From Cylindrotheca closterium (taxonomy: Eukaryota > Bacillariophyta > Bacillariophyceae > Bacillariales > Bacillariaceae), in contig CAKOGP040000069.1 of assembly GCA_933822405.4 (NCBI GenBank), positions 32,726 to 96,725 of the forward strand: a stretch of 64,000 nt of DNA, written 5' to 3'. This document shows, one piece after another, positions 43,761 through 54,463 of the stretch (position 1 is the first letter of the stretch; each line of letters starts with the position of its first letter). The position numbers and the translations under genes were made by a program. A model generated the notes under the pieces. The model made no database searches, was not told the origin of the DNA, and saw nothing but the letters and a program-made list of their open reading frames with translations.

Positions 43761-45062
43761 TTATGCTTCCCCCGTTGCTGCTTGTTCTTCTTCTTGTTGT
43801 TGTTCTCGTTCCAGTCGCTCTCGCTTGGCCTTGCGTTCCGCTCGTTTGGCCGCAATCATTTCGGGGGTATCCGGTACTCTTGGATTCCACGATCGTCGTC
43901 GGCGTTGTTGCTTTCCTCTCGTTTTTCGTCCTTTGCCATTCCGCCTGGATTTGAGCTTCATGCGTTCCTCATGGACCCAATCTTCTTCGTCTGCGGGCAT
44001 GCCTGGAAAGGGGGATGGTGGATCGAAAATGGCAGTCACTTTGGAGGAGGATTCTTCTCCCAATCCAATCTCGGCGACCCGCAGAAATTGTCCATCATCT
44101 CCCAGGCGCTCCAACAGATAGATCCGATCCAACACAAATTCCAACTGGGTGGGAATGGGCGAAATCAACTCTTGCGCTGCCTTGGCAGCCTCCAAGTTTT
44201 CAAAATGGGAGAGTGTCATGTGCGGTACAAATCCACTGCTATTCTTCTGAGATTGTGCTTGACAACTAGGAAAGGCTTCTTCCAGTAGTGACTGTAGTTG
44301 AATCAGGGGTGCAACACCATTCTTCGACGACTCTTCGATCGTACCAGTCGCATCTTCGTTCATGGGAAAGGATTCCGGATCCAACCAGAGTACTCCGCGT
44401 TGTTTTCCTCCAAAAGTTCCAAATTGTTTCAATTGGATCCAAAAGGGAGGACACTTCCGCATTGCCGTTTGTAATTTTTCCACAATTACGTTCAAGTTGG
44501 TTTGCCTGGATTCTGGATCCTTCTTATAATTGCCCAACTCCAAAAATGGATAGAGCAGATTGGCATGGGGTGGCCACCGATAATAGCCTGGATCTTGGAG
44601 GGTCCGTCTCATTTCCGATACTTGTTCCCAAACATGTTCATTTTCAGGTGGAGGTACCATGCAGACGGTGACCGAGTGCAACTTTTTGGGTTGCATGGGT
44701 AGTGGTGATATTTCTTTAGCAGCAAGAGCTGAACTACTGGTTGTTTCGTTTGTAGCCAATGAAAGAGTGTTTTCTTGCGCGGACAAATCATCATTTTCAT
44801 CGTTATCTGTCATTGCGAGAGACATGGTCGTGAATTGTTGTCTGGCACCAATCCAGGTGATAGTGGACAAAAGAGGACGACGAGGAGAAGACGGAGCACA
44901 GAATCCACAATGATGAGGAGGAGTGGCAACTCGACAACTCCTTGTTGGAGGTGAAAAGAGGGCCAAACTAGAACACGTGGCAGCAAGGAGCGGTAACAAT
45001 GTAGTAGCGGTAATGCGAGTTGACCGTGTTGTCCTTGTTGTTGTGGCGGTGATCATGCCCAT
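43761..45062 (-). CDS. 2'-5' RNA ligase-like (2H phosphoesterase) protein
   Basis: 433 aa if started at ATG 45062; an upstream in-frame ATG at 45206 would add 48 residues. The first ~40 residues are Thr/Arg-rich then hydrophobic (LLPLLAATCSSLALFSPPTR), which could be a signal plus plastid transit peptide. Two H-x-T/N-h motifs stand about 130 residues apart, PHANLLYPF and PHMTLSHF. These mark the 2H phosphoesterase superfamily (2'-5' RNA ligase, cyclic phosphodiesterase); the first has Asn in place of Thr. A hydrophobic region between holds the fold. The C-terminal ~70 residues are highly basic (Arg/Lys) with a coiled Glu/Gln end and may bind nucleic acid. It is divergent from the fibrillin gene. 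Confidence 0.75.
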   Translation of the reverse strand: MGMITATTTRTTRSTRITATTLLPLLAATCSSLALFSPPTRSCRVATPPHHCGFCAPSSPRRPLLSTITWIGARQQFTTMSLAMTDNDENDDLSAQENTLSLATNETTSSSALAAKEISPLPMQPKKLHSVTVCMVPPPENEHVWEQVSEMRRTLQDPGYYRWPPHANLLYPFLELGNYKKDPESRQTNLNVIVEKLQTAMRKCPPFWIQLKQFGTFGGKQRGVLWLDPESFPMNEDATGTIEESSKNGVAPLIQLQSLLEEAFPSCQAQSQKNSSGFVPHMTLSHFENLEAAKAAQELISPIPTQLEFVLDRIYLLERLGDDGQFLRVAEIGLGEESSSKVTAIFDPPSPFPGMPADEEDWVHEERMKLKSRRNGKGRKTRGKQQRRRRSWNPRVPDTPEMIAAKRAERKAKRERLEREQQQEEEQAATGEA

Positions 45063-45334
45063 CTGCGGTTCCAAGTCGGACGAGAATATACAGTGAAAGA
45101 TCCAAAATGATTTGGCATCTCCATGCTCGAACTGCCCCCAAATGTTGGCATCCCCGGGGAAAAAGAAGGGGACTGACTCATACGAAAGATTTTTGGCTTG
45201 AAGCATGCAATGAGAACCTTCAACATATCATCGCCTCGGTCTCCTCCACGTACCGGTATCTCTTCCATCTTAGCCACTATCACCGGCAGTGCAGTAGAAA
45301 GACAACGTAACACCAAGCATCTCCAATTGTAATA

Positions 45335-46355
45335 ATGATGATGATGATGATGAAATGTACAGCAATTTGTTCACTATTACTCCTGCTGACAACCAGCATC
45401 TCTGGGTTCCTCACATCACCATCACCATCACCATCTTCCAATCACAATCTCATCATTTTAAGAGACTTTCCCGATGGTACTGGACCTTCTGATTACGATG
45501 CCGAAGACATTCTACCAAAAAAGTCTGTGGTGGTCGATGACAAGGAAGAAGATGTCAAAATCCGAGATGCCTTGAAACGAGAATTATTATTGTTGGCCAG
45601 TGTTACCAATCGAGGTTTGTTTACCAACAAGGACGAAGCTGGACTAGTCTTGGATCTAGTCTCTCAATTGGAAGCCTTGAATCCTACGGCCAATCCTGCC
45701 TATCATTGCGAGGGCGAATGGGATTTGTGTTATTCCAGTACCCAACTCTTTCGATCCAGTCCGTTTTTTCAAGCCATTCGCATGGCGGTCGGCGATGACA
45801 ACAAGCAAATGGCCGAAAATGGATTTACCTTGCACGATCGGGCGACTTCTGGGTCTCGAATTGGCCGGGTGAAACAAATTTTGAGTTCCAACGAATTGAT
45901 CAACGAATTGGATTTGGAAGTGGGCGTCCTACCCGGATTGCCCTTCAAAATCAAGGGAACCGTAGTGACGACCGCCTCCCTCCAAATTGTGTCCGACCAA
46001 AAAATGGAATTGCGACTCCAAGGCACCAAAGTAAAGGGATCCAACATTCCACTATTGAATCAACTCATGGAGGAAGAATTGAATATGGAAATTCCAGTGG
46101 GAGAAGTCTACAAGACGATTCGAGGGGACGTTCCAGTGATTGCCATGCAGGTACGTACTACAAGTACGGTATAGAGTAGTCATGAAGATGATTTGATTAG
46201 TTGACTGATTGATCGATTGATTCAATGTGCTGACTGGCCATTTGTATTCTCTTTTTTTACTTTCCTTCTCCTTATTGCAGACGTTTTATGTCGATGAAAG
46301 TATGCGAATCACACGAGACGTGGACGAGAACATTTTTGTCTATACTCGACCATAG
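45335..46355 (+). CDS. Plastid lipid-associated protein (PAP/fibrillin)
   Basis: Exons 45335-46150 and 46281-46355 give 296 aa. Six Met codons precede a signal peptide ([16 protein letters not shown]), with Phe after Ser-Gly as at diatom plastid cleavage sites. The body begins with a helix around [14 protein letters not shown], then the fibrillin signature [30 protein letters not shown], and [10 protein letters not shown] before the intron. The second exon gives [20 protein letters not shown] and YTRP, the typical 'D..lRi.Rd..gniFV' end. Fibrillins stabilise lipid droplets and thylakoid membranes. A near-identical partial copy of the 3' two-thirds lies at 53395-54087. Confidence 0.9.
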
Positions 46356-46439
46356 GAAAAAGAAAAGCAATGCTAAGCTAGCCAAACAAAAAAGTAATAA
46401 ATTATAGAGTACTAGCAATGAATAGCGTTATTCTTATCA

Positions 46440-47294
46440 TTACATGACAGCCTCTTCCTCCTTGATATTAACTCGCTGAACAAATTTAGGAGGATTGGTA
46501 CCTGGTAGAGTAGTATTGGTATATAGATACCACTTGTCCAGAAGACTCCCAGTCTTGTTGGTGTACTTGGCCGCTGCATTGCCCAATCCTGGAATGGGCC
46601 ATCCAAAGGCAATGATTCTTACATTCAATTTCTTTGATCGAAGTGCTTGAGAAAGTGTGGGAACAAGCTTGTCGGTCGTTTCCGGCAATAGAAACATGGT
46701 AATGATGGAAAATGGTTCCAAGTCCACCTCAAATAGATTTGCAATATGAAAGGATGCCGTTCTGGACACTTCTCTTTCTTCTTTGGAAGTATTCCTCATG
46801 TCCAAGTGACTAACATTAGTTTCAGTATCCAGTATTCCTTCCCTTTCACTTTTGGCAATGGCAATCAAGGACTCGTCCAAATCGTATCCCACGGCTCGGG
46901 CAGCACCCATGGCCCATGCCAGGTGACAAATTCGACCATCCCCACATCCCAAATCGACCATGGTATCGTTGCCTGCAATGTCAGCAGCCTCCAATGCTTC
47001 TTTCACGGCGGACCGATGAATGCCCAAAAAGGGGGCCACATAGCCATTGGCCCAATCGAATCCAAAGGTGCGACTACTCTTCTTGCGTTGTTGTTGCTGT
47101 TGTTGTGGATCATAGACCATCATTCCTTCCAAACTGCCACAGGAACCGGGGCATGTCTCATTAATGACAGGAGCTTCATCACAGAGTGGACATTTGAATA
47201 ATAATGATTGGTGGTCATTCTTCGTGTTCTTATCGGTACTAGTAGTATCATCGTCGTCCACAGTAGTCGTCGCATCAATGGGTTTCTCATTCAT
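46440..47294 (-). CDS. SAM-dependent methyltransferase, FAM173/ATPSCKMT-like
   Basis: 284 aa, no intron. The N-terminus is acidic with a four-Cys cluster (KCPLCDEAP ... CPGSCGS) and a poly-Gln run. The methyltransferase part starts GYVAPFLGIHRSAVKEALEA, then the SAM-binding motif I MVDLGCGDGRICHLAWAMGA and the acidic motif VGYDLDESLIAIA. The later block TMFLLPETTDKLVPTLSQAL is typical of the FAM173 family, whose members methylate a lysine of the ATP synthase c-ring or of the ADP/ATP carrier. The N-terminal Cys cluster is not usual in that family and could bind zinc. Target unknown. The neighbouring fibrillin gene converges with it, 84 bp apart. Confidence 0.75.
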   Translation of the reverse strand: MNEKPIDATTTVDDDDTTSTDKNTKNDHQSLLFKCPLCDEAPVINETCPGSCGSLEGMMVYDPQQQQQQRKKSSRTFGFDWANGYVAPFLGIHRSAVKEALEAADIAGNDTMVDLGCGDGRICHLAWAMGAARAVGYDLDESLIAIAKSEREGILDTETNVSHLDMRNTSKEEREVSRTASFHIANLFEVDLEPFSIITMFLLPETTDKLVPTLSQALRSKKLNVRIIAFGWPIPGLGNAAAKYTNKTGSLLDKWYLYTNTTLPGTNPPKFVQRVNIKEEEAVM

Positions 47295-47545
47295 ACTATT
47301 CCTACAGCAATCAAGTGACTACGATGATGCACATTTCGGAATACTCAAGTTCCTAAGAGATGCAGTGGAACGAGCAGGAAATGGAATATCGGTTGTGGTT
47401 GTTGTTGCAAGGAAAATATATGGTTCAACTTTTTCTAGTATTTTATTATTGGTGATGTGGCATGTCTTTTTTGGTCGCGTTTCAGACTTCTCTTACGGCG
47501 GACTGTCGTATTATTGGTCCTAACGGTGCAGAGGATGCGGACCTG

Positions 47546-47772
47546 CAATCGTCCATTGTGACAATGCTGGCGTTGTGGCCAATACAACTAACCCAACATC
47601 TACTCTTACCAAGAAGCACAATTCGATCAACTACCATGCTTGTCGCGAGGCTGTTGCTGCTGGAATCATGCTGGTATCGAAGGAAAACACTGAGGACAAT
47701 CATGCAGATTTGTTTACAAAGGTTCACAATGCTGTGAAGAAGCGTCAGATGTTTACAAGGATTATTTATTGA
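47546..47772 (+). mobile_element. Copia RNase H relic
   Basis: The plus strand reads CDNAGVVANTTNPTS then KKHNSINYHACREAVAAGIM and NHADLFTKVHNAVKKRQMF, ending at a stop. This is the end of a Copia RNase H domain (KKH.aI.YH..REavA ... ADl.TK). Upstream parts are missing or out of frame, so it is a short relic. Confidence 0.75.
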
Positions 47773-48415
47773 CGGTTAGATCCGAGTCCTTACAGGGACT
47801 TCCCACGCCGTATTCACGGTGGACAAAGATGGGTCGATCTGCGCATGTTCCACTTTCGTTGTTGGAGCTATCGCATTTAGTATAGTTAATAGTGGTGTGA
47901 TACGATTCATAGATGTATCGTCTCACGGGGACCGTTTAACCATGCGGACATATCGATTTCCATCATTATTCACACATCATTCATAATTTCTGTTATCGTT
48001 TTCAGACATCTTTACTATCGTTATATCTATTGACGACAATACTCTAGGTGAGCTCCTAAATAGCATTTATACCAGTGCCCCCTCCCCCCGCGCATGGCAA
48101 AAAGCCTGATTGCGATTCATTCGAGGCTATGGTGATGCTCTTAATGACATAACTGCAAAAGATGGTTATTATATGGTCAGGAATGATGCATAGCCACTGT
48201 ACTTGTCACCCCTACCGCAAAAGATCACCGTGTGACTAGATATATTGAATTCAAACAACGGAAATAGAGATGATACATTGGTGCTTAAAGAGCAATTATG
48301 GGAACTCACGCGGAAATGAGTCTTGACATCTCGCTCTCTTGCAGCCTTATACATCGGTTCTGCAGCTCTGGGAATATGACAAGTCTGCGATTCACACAGT
48401 AGGAAAGGCGGGGAT
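47773..48415. other. Intergenic region after the Copia relic
   Basis: About 640 bp without a recognised gene. The left part may be LTR remnant from the relic, but no matching second copy was found. A C-rich run (CCCCTCCCCCCGCG) lies near 48080. Confidence 0.3.
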
Positions 48416-51387
48416 CTAGTTTCCTTGACATCCGTAATGACCAGGATCCCAAAATCCATCCTTTTCCCATTTGCAGGAATTACTGTGGCACCTGGCGTTC
48501 TCACCATAACACCAATACCCATCATTGCCTTTCGATCTGCATTTGTTTCCGTCGCACCACTGCCAAGACTTGCAGTGGCTATTACTACCGTCGCACTCTG
48601 CGCAAAGGTTACCAACACAATGTCCACTGGCACAAACATTATCATCCCAATTACACATCTCCCCAATATTTTTTGACTCTCTGCATTGCAAAGGAGTACC
48701 TCGGCAGGCCTACAATGTTAATGATCAAAGGGAAGAACAATGGTGAATTGTTGAAAAAAATTCGTGGCCATTCTATCACTGAACAATCAATGTCCTTACC
48801 TCACCAGATGGACAATCGGAATGCTTTGCGCACTCGCGGCAAATGTTACTAACACAATGCCCACTGGCACAGTTGTTATCATCCCAGTTACACATAGAGC
48901 CGTTATCATGTAGCTCTCTGCATTGCAAAGGAGTACCTCGGCAGCTCTATGATAAAAGCAAAAATGAAGTGAAATGGTGAATTGTTGGAAAAAATTCATG
49001 GACGTTCTATCACTGAACAATCAATGTCCTTACCTCACCAGATGGACAATCGGAATGCTTTGCGCACTCGCGGCAAATGTTACTAACACAATGCCCACTG
49101 GCACAGTTGTTATCATCCCAGTTACACATGGAGCCGTTATCATGTAGCTCTCTGCATTGCAAAGGAGTACCTCGGCAGGCCTACAATGTTAATGATCAAA
49201 GGGAAGGACAATGGTGAATTGTTGGAAAAAATTCATGGACGTTCTATCACTGAACAATCAATGCCCTTACCTCACCAGATGGACAATCGGAATGCTTTGC
49301 GCACTCGCGGCAAATGTTACCAACACAATGATCGCTTTTGCATCGAATGTCTTCCCAGTTGCACATTTGACCATTGTCAAGCTTTCCTGTACAGATTCCT
49401 CCATTGCAAAAGTTCTGACAGTCGTAATCACTGAAGCAGCCAACCGTTCCGTCTGGCAACTTTGCCTGACATTTGAACAGATGGCAGATCTGATCTCCAC
49501 CACAGTCGTCGTTATTGAGGCACTTGGGGGTGAAGCACATTGGTCCTAAGCCTGCATCAACACACGTCTCGATTTCTTGGTCGGCATTGAGCTCAAACCA
49601 AATAGAGAGATCAAAAGCATGCCCGTCGGCTGGCCACTTGGGGAATAGCTGTTTGAAAGCAATGTCCATGAATTCAGGAGCGTCAAGTTCACCACTAATG
49701 GCAAACCGAAGCCCGAATTCTTGATTGATATTTACAAAAGATTGAACTTGGAGGCTGAGACCCGCACTAGCTTGTTCAAAATACTTGCAGAGGAACTTGG
49801 TGGCAGGAGAAACTTCACAAATGTTCATCAAATCAGTGTTGACGGATGCAGCGAATTCAAGCTGGGTATTCTGCTCGTCAACAAGGAGGTGGATGTCAAT
49901 TGCAGCGTTTAGGACCTTGGAGAAATTGAAGGTGAGAACTAATGGGAATTTGCCAATGACAATCTTCGGAAAAATTAGGCCAGATATGACCATTTCAAAG
50001 TCATCCTGGTAGAAACAGTCAAGACGGTTAGAATTATATAATAGTGATAATCTTCATTCTCATGTTACCTACCATGTGTTCGAAAGCTGTAAGATGAGTG
50101 TTATCATTGGCAGGATCAACATCAACAAAGATTCTCGCTCTCCCATTCACGGAAAATTCAAAAATCTGGCGAAGAATAAAAACAAAACATGAAGCGAACA
50201 GGTAGTTAGGAGACAGGCAAGCATAAACTCTGAAATAGTAAAGCATGGAAACTGACCGAATCTTCTTCACCAAACTTGAGACTGAGAGTTCCTTTGAGGG
50301 CAAAATGTCCATCCACCTTCGACACAGCATCCATGGAGCCCCCATCCCACATTTCATTGTGGGTCTCAATAGTGAAGTCCTTGTTGATCGAAATTCCTGT
50401 TGACAATATAAGGTACAGGTCAGAGTTGTGAGCAGAAAATTCAAAAGAAGATAGATCTTATGCTCACCAATTGTGTTCAACGTGAAGCCAAGCTTAAGAA
50501 GAGGATTTGTGAGCGGAATGTCTACTTTGACAAATCCTGATTGGAAGAACGTACAGAATGGTGAGATAATGATGGCTAGTTCTAGATCACATGGCGGAAA
50601 TCTTACCTGCCGATACAGCATAGATTTGTTCACAGGGATTGAAAGCTAAACAAAGGCCTTTTGTTCCTGCTGGAATGCCAGCAACAAGCACATCGACACT
50701 TTCATCGATGTAGTCAATATGTTTGCAAACCATATTAGTAGAACTGTTGGGCACTTCGTCACCTGGTTTGATCACAGGAAGAATTGCATCATCCTTCAAC
50801 TTGTCATTAAGGAAATCAATGATGTTGATATCCTCTCCCCCTATACCATTTGGCATAGGGATCACAAGGAGTTCCTTCTCGTCGCTATTTGTTACCTGTG
50901 GGATTTCAACGTCAGTAAATTCTGCAATTGCTTCAATGAAGGGACAAGATCCGTCCGGGTTGGCCTCTCGTGCAACTGGAGCATCTTCGTATCTTGGTTC
51001 GGGATAAACCTCAGATCTTGGCTCAGGACGATCCTCGTATCTAGGATCAGGATCCTCGTATCTAGGGTCAGGATCCTCGTACCCACGATCCTCGTATCTA
51101 GGATCAGGACCATCTTCATACCTAGGATCGGGACCCTCTTCATACCCACGATCCTTGTAATCAGGATCAGGATAATCCTCATACCTCCCGGCAGAATGGT
51201 TCTTTTCCCTCACATGAGGGGAACCATCTCCTTCACCCTGGGTTTGGTGCGATGGGAAACGATGGGCAACCTCGCGTTCCTCGACATGGGTACGCAGGTG
51301 CTGGTGAGCTCTCTCCGATGCATCAGCATGGAGGAAACTAAGACTTGCAAGAGCAAGGTAGGCAACAGTTGAGGCAGCAAACTTCAT
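48416..51387 (-). CDS. Secreted Cys-rich protein with RYEDPDP repeats, eight exons
   Basis: Exons 51387-50607, 50536-50468, 50396-50257, 50165-50073, 50005-49271, 49180-49034, 48946-48800, 48709-48416; 801 aa. A signal peptide (VAYLALASLSFLHADA) precedes a Tyr/Asp/Pro/Arg-rich repeat (PDPRYED, about residues 78-145). The central 450 residues are beta-rich without a known name. From about residue 560 the protein is Cys-rich (CLNNDDCGGDQICHLFKC, CFSDYDCQNFCNGGIC). Then the unit CRGTPLQCRELHDNGSMCNW ... CRECAKHSDCPSGE repeats: exons 6 and 7 encode the same 49 aa almost exactly, and exon 8 starts with a diverged copy. Probably cell-wall or extracellular; function unknown. Confidence 0.75.
48718..49271 (-). 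repeat. Tandem ~240-bp genomic duplication covering one exon plus intron
   Basis: The unit from AATGTCCTTACCTCACCAGA through the exon to AGGAGTACCTCGGCAG, plus the intron, occurs twice almost unchanged (48789-48950 and 49021-49185). Diverged versions flank it on both sides. Intron sequence is copied as well as exon sequence. Confidence 0.85.
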
Positions 51388-52755
51388 TACAATCCTGTAA
51401 GCAAACGAACAAACAAGATAAAAAAGAGATCTTGGAAAGAAGATCTTCCCGAAAGATTTCGGGTTTTTTGCGCTCTGTACCACGTCGTACTTTTAGTACT
51501 GCAAATTCAGCAACATTGTTTTGATGTCAGGCATGTCGTAGATGTCACATGATGAGTCAGAGGTAGACAGAAGCAGATGTTCAGCTTGTTCTCTATCATG
51601 CACGGCCAATAAGTAATGTATATATATTCGTGACGAACGAGTTCGACATGCGAACACGTTCACGATCCGTTTGCAATTATCCACATCACAATTTAAAGGA
51701 ATCCGACAACAACAACGTAATACGATAGTGACTGTTACCATCTTTACCTTACACACGTGTTCAATTCAACAAAGGTGCTTTCATTTTGTTTTCGGTCATC
51801 TCGTTTCCGAAAGATTGGATTTTTGACACCGGACTCACTAGCTATGGGTACATACCTACTACCACGGAAACTACCAGGATCCAAGATTCGATGCCTGGCT
51901 GGCTTCTGGTCATTCTCCAACAATCTACATCAACAAAAGATACAGTACAGTACTGATGGTTCTGGCATTTTGCCGGAGGAGAGACGTCTGCTCAAGAGGT
52001 CAAGGAGAAATAATACTACGCAGGTAGGTACCAACCAATACTGACGTGGAATGAATCCGAGCAATGCCAAATGTCAGCTGGTGGTAAGAATGAAATCTCA
52101 TCTTCTCGATGATTCAAGATGATACAGAAGAAAGAGATGGAAGCAAAGGATAGCTATCAAATTGCCTTTCCATGGACATTTTGACATGACATGGACCGTG
52201 ATTTTGTTTTTGTACTCTATTGATACATAATACCGTTGTAAGTTAAATCGGTAAGTGGATAAACAAATCTTGCGAGTGTATGGCGTCTTGTTCTTGTTCC
52301 ACAATTCAAATTCTAAACCTCTTCTCACATGGCTAATCACAGGCCCAAGGCACTCTGAGTCGATGTGGTGACTAGCATTCATCGCTTTAAAATCACACTT
52401 GCAGCCTTTGCCCTGGAGTTGCAAAAGAGTATGGTCTCTGCATCAACTAGGCCACTGAAGTCGTCCCCAGACATTTTTGCATCCGGGATGGACATTGTCC
52501 AGTATAACAGGAAGATGATCGTCGCATTTCCTTGGAATTGTGAATGGATGGGGGACTCAGCTGAAAATTTGCCATGCACCTTCTGCCCAACTGGATTGTG
52601 ATTCCAACGGATGGCTCAATGGCTTCAATGTTGTTTCGGCTATACAAAATAAAATTGATTCATCTTTTGCTCCTTTCCATTAGACTGCCATTTGCGGATC
52701 GAATGTTGTAATAATTTTTTGAATGCATTCAAGAGTGCCTTGTAATATTGTGCTT
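51388..52755. other. Intergenic region, 1.4 kb
   Basis: Holds the promoter of the Cys-rich gene and unassigned sequence. Open frames at 51757 (+), 52098 (-) and 52365 (+) lack any recognisable family or good start context. No repeat was identified. Confidence 0.35.
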
Positions 52756-53076
52756 TCATGTAGAGTTTGTATGGAGCAGTCTTTTTCGTGTCAGCTTTTG
52801 AAATTTCAGTTTGGTAGACTTGCTGGCTTTGTCAATGGTTTGAAAAGAAGGATAGTTGTTGTTCATGTATTCGATGCTCAAATTGTCAAGTGCGGGCTCT
52901 TTAGTTCCCAAGGTGGCATTCCAAATGACAAAAGTCATAGTGTCACCCAAATAGAAAGTGTGCGGAAGAGGTTCAACCATACCAAAGTCTCGCAAGACTT
53001 CCGGAGTTCCCCAATAGGCTTGGCTTGAGGCGCAGTCGTCATCGCATTCATTATCATTGGAAGAGTTGTGATACAC
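52756..53076 (-). CDS. Possible last exon of a small secreted protein, or gene fragment
   Basis: An open frame of about 106 codons with no ATG at its start but an excellent 3' splice acceptor just upstream (CTCTTCTTTTTGTAG on the minus strand). It encodes NECDDDCASSQAYWGTPEVL, FYLGDTMTFVIWNATLGT and a basic tail. An upstream exon might lie near 53180-53220, but the join is uncertain. I do not recognise it. It may be a gene cut off by the duplication that begins at 53395. Confidence 0.3.
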   Translation of the reverse strand: MYHNSSNDNECDDDCASSQAYWGTPEVLRDFGMVEPLPHTFYLGDTMTFVIWNATLGTKEPALDNLSIEYMNNNYPSFQTIDKASKSTKLKFQKLTRKRLLHTNST

Positions 53077-53394
53077 TACAAAAAGAAGAGTTCTTCTCCT
53101 ACCGTTATCGGGCGTGAAGCGTAAACATCAAATCCTTCTGGCCCGTAAACTTTCAAACCACCATGTGTTCCACATGGTCCCGTTACAATCACGAGAATTA
53201 TAGTTGCAAACGGCAAATTATCCACATCGGCTTGCTCTGTTTTATCGCAAACTTGAAATTTCCCATGCTCTTGCCTCTTGCCACACTTGTCTTACCGCTG
53301 ATGAAGCCTCGGCGAAAGCTACTTTCACTTCAATAGCTTCGGCCAAGACTGGCCTTTTCTTGGATAAAATATTAGATCATTCTCTACTTTAAAA

Positions 53395-54087
53395 GAAGCT
53401 GGACTATAGTCTTGGATCTAGTCTCTCAATTGGAAGCCTTGAATCCTACGGCCAATCCTGCCTATCATTGCGAGGGCGAATGGGATTTGTGTTATTCCAG
53501 TACCCAACTCTTTCGATCCAGTCCGTTTTTTCAAGCCATTCGCATGGCGGTCGGCGATGACAACAAGCAAATGGCCGAAAATGGATTTACCTTGCACGAT
53601 CGGGCGACTTCTGGGTCTCGAATTGGCCGGGTGAAACAAATTTTGAGTTCCAACGAATTGATCAACGAATTGGATTTGGAAGTGGGCGTCCTACCCGGAT
53701 TGCCCTTCAAAATCAAGGGAACCGTAGTGACGACCGCCTCCCTCCAAATTGTGTCCGACCAAAAAATGGAATTGCGACTCCAAGGCACCAAAGTAAAGGG
53801 ATCCAACATTCCACTATTGAATCAACTCATGGAGGAAGAATTGAATATGGAAATTCCAGTGGGAGAAGTCTACAGGACGATTCGAGGGGACGTTCCAGTG
53901 ATTGCCATGCAGGTAGTACGTACTACTAGTACGGTATAGAGTAGTCATGAAGATGATTTGATTAGTTGACTGATTGATCGATTGATTCAATGTGCTGACT
54001 GGCCACTTGTATTCTCTTTTCTTACTTTCCTTCTCCTTATTGCAGACGTTTTATGTCGATGAAAGTATGCGAATCACACAAGACGTG
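53395..54087 (+). pseudogene. Recent partial copy of the fibrillin gene
   Basis: Matches 45634-46322 almost base for base, intron included. By eye I see fewer than ten differences, among them a 2-bp insertion near 53406 (TATA for TA), one Lys-to-Arg change near the exon end, a small insertion after the exon (GTAGTACG for GTACG), and C/T changes in the intron. The first exon start (signal peptide and ~100 residues) is absent. The copy stops within the second exon, exactly where a Copia LTR begins. It cannot make a plastid-targeted protein. Confidence 0.92.
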
Positions 54088-54463
54088 TGTAACAAAACCA
54101 CGTTGATAAGGCTCAAACTAGGTTTTGGGGCGTTGTCAATTTGGGGTTGAATATAGATTCGTTTGAAAATCGATTTTAAAATATTGTGAGCAGTTTGAAG
54201 ACTCAAACTTCTTTTAGTCGTGCTACATTCGTCTGATCTGATCTGAACCAACTCCAACCAATCCCGCTGGATTGTTAGTTATAGAATGTTGGAGATGTAG
54301 CGTGATAGCCGTAGCTTCTACGCTGACAACTTCCTCTGATCTGATCACTTATTTGGAGTTGGATTCGTGTTGAGTTTTCTCACCGAATCCAACTCACTCG
54401 ATCACTCAGACATTCAGTTGATTCGATCAAATCTCAGAACTCAGAATCCCTGGTATTCGTTCA
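54088..54463 (-). repeat. 3' LTR of the minus-strand Copia element
   Basis: On the minus strand it begins TGAACGAATACC, directly after a purine tract AAAAGAGGGAG, and ends GGTTTTGTTACA, so TG...CA ends are present. Length is about 376 bp. The end abuts the broken fibrillin copy (ACGTG flank). No second copy was found in the window. Confidence 0.6.

Noticed and set aside
48718..49271. Possible CRISPR-like array
   Set aside because: Units are ~240 bp and contain exons with splice sites; it is a tandem exon duplication in a eukaryotic gene.
50719..51372. Plus-strand frame with Ile/Arg/Val repeats
   Set aside because: Complement of the RYEDPDP repeat region of the secreted protein.
51757..52044. 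95-codon plus-strand frame
   Set aside because: No recognisable family, no splice or promoter support; left as intergenic.
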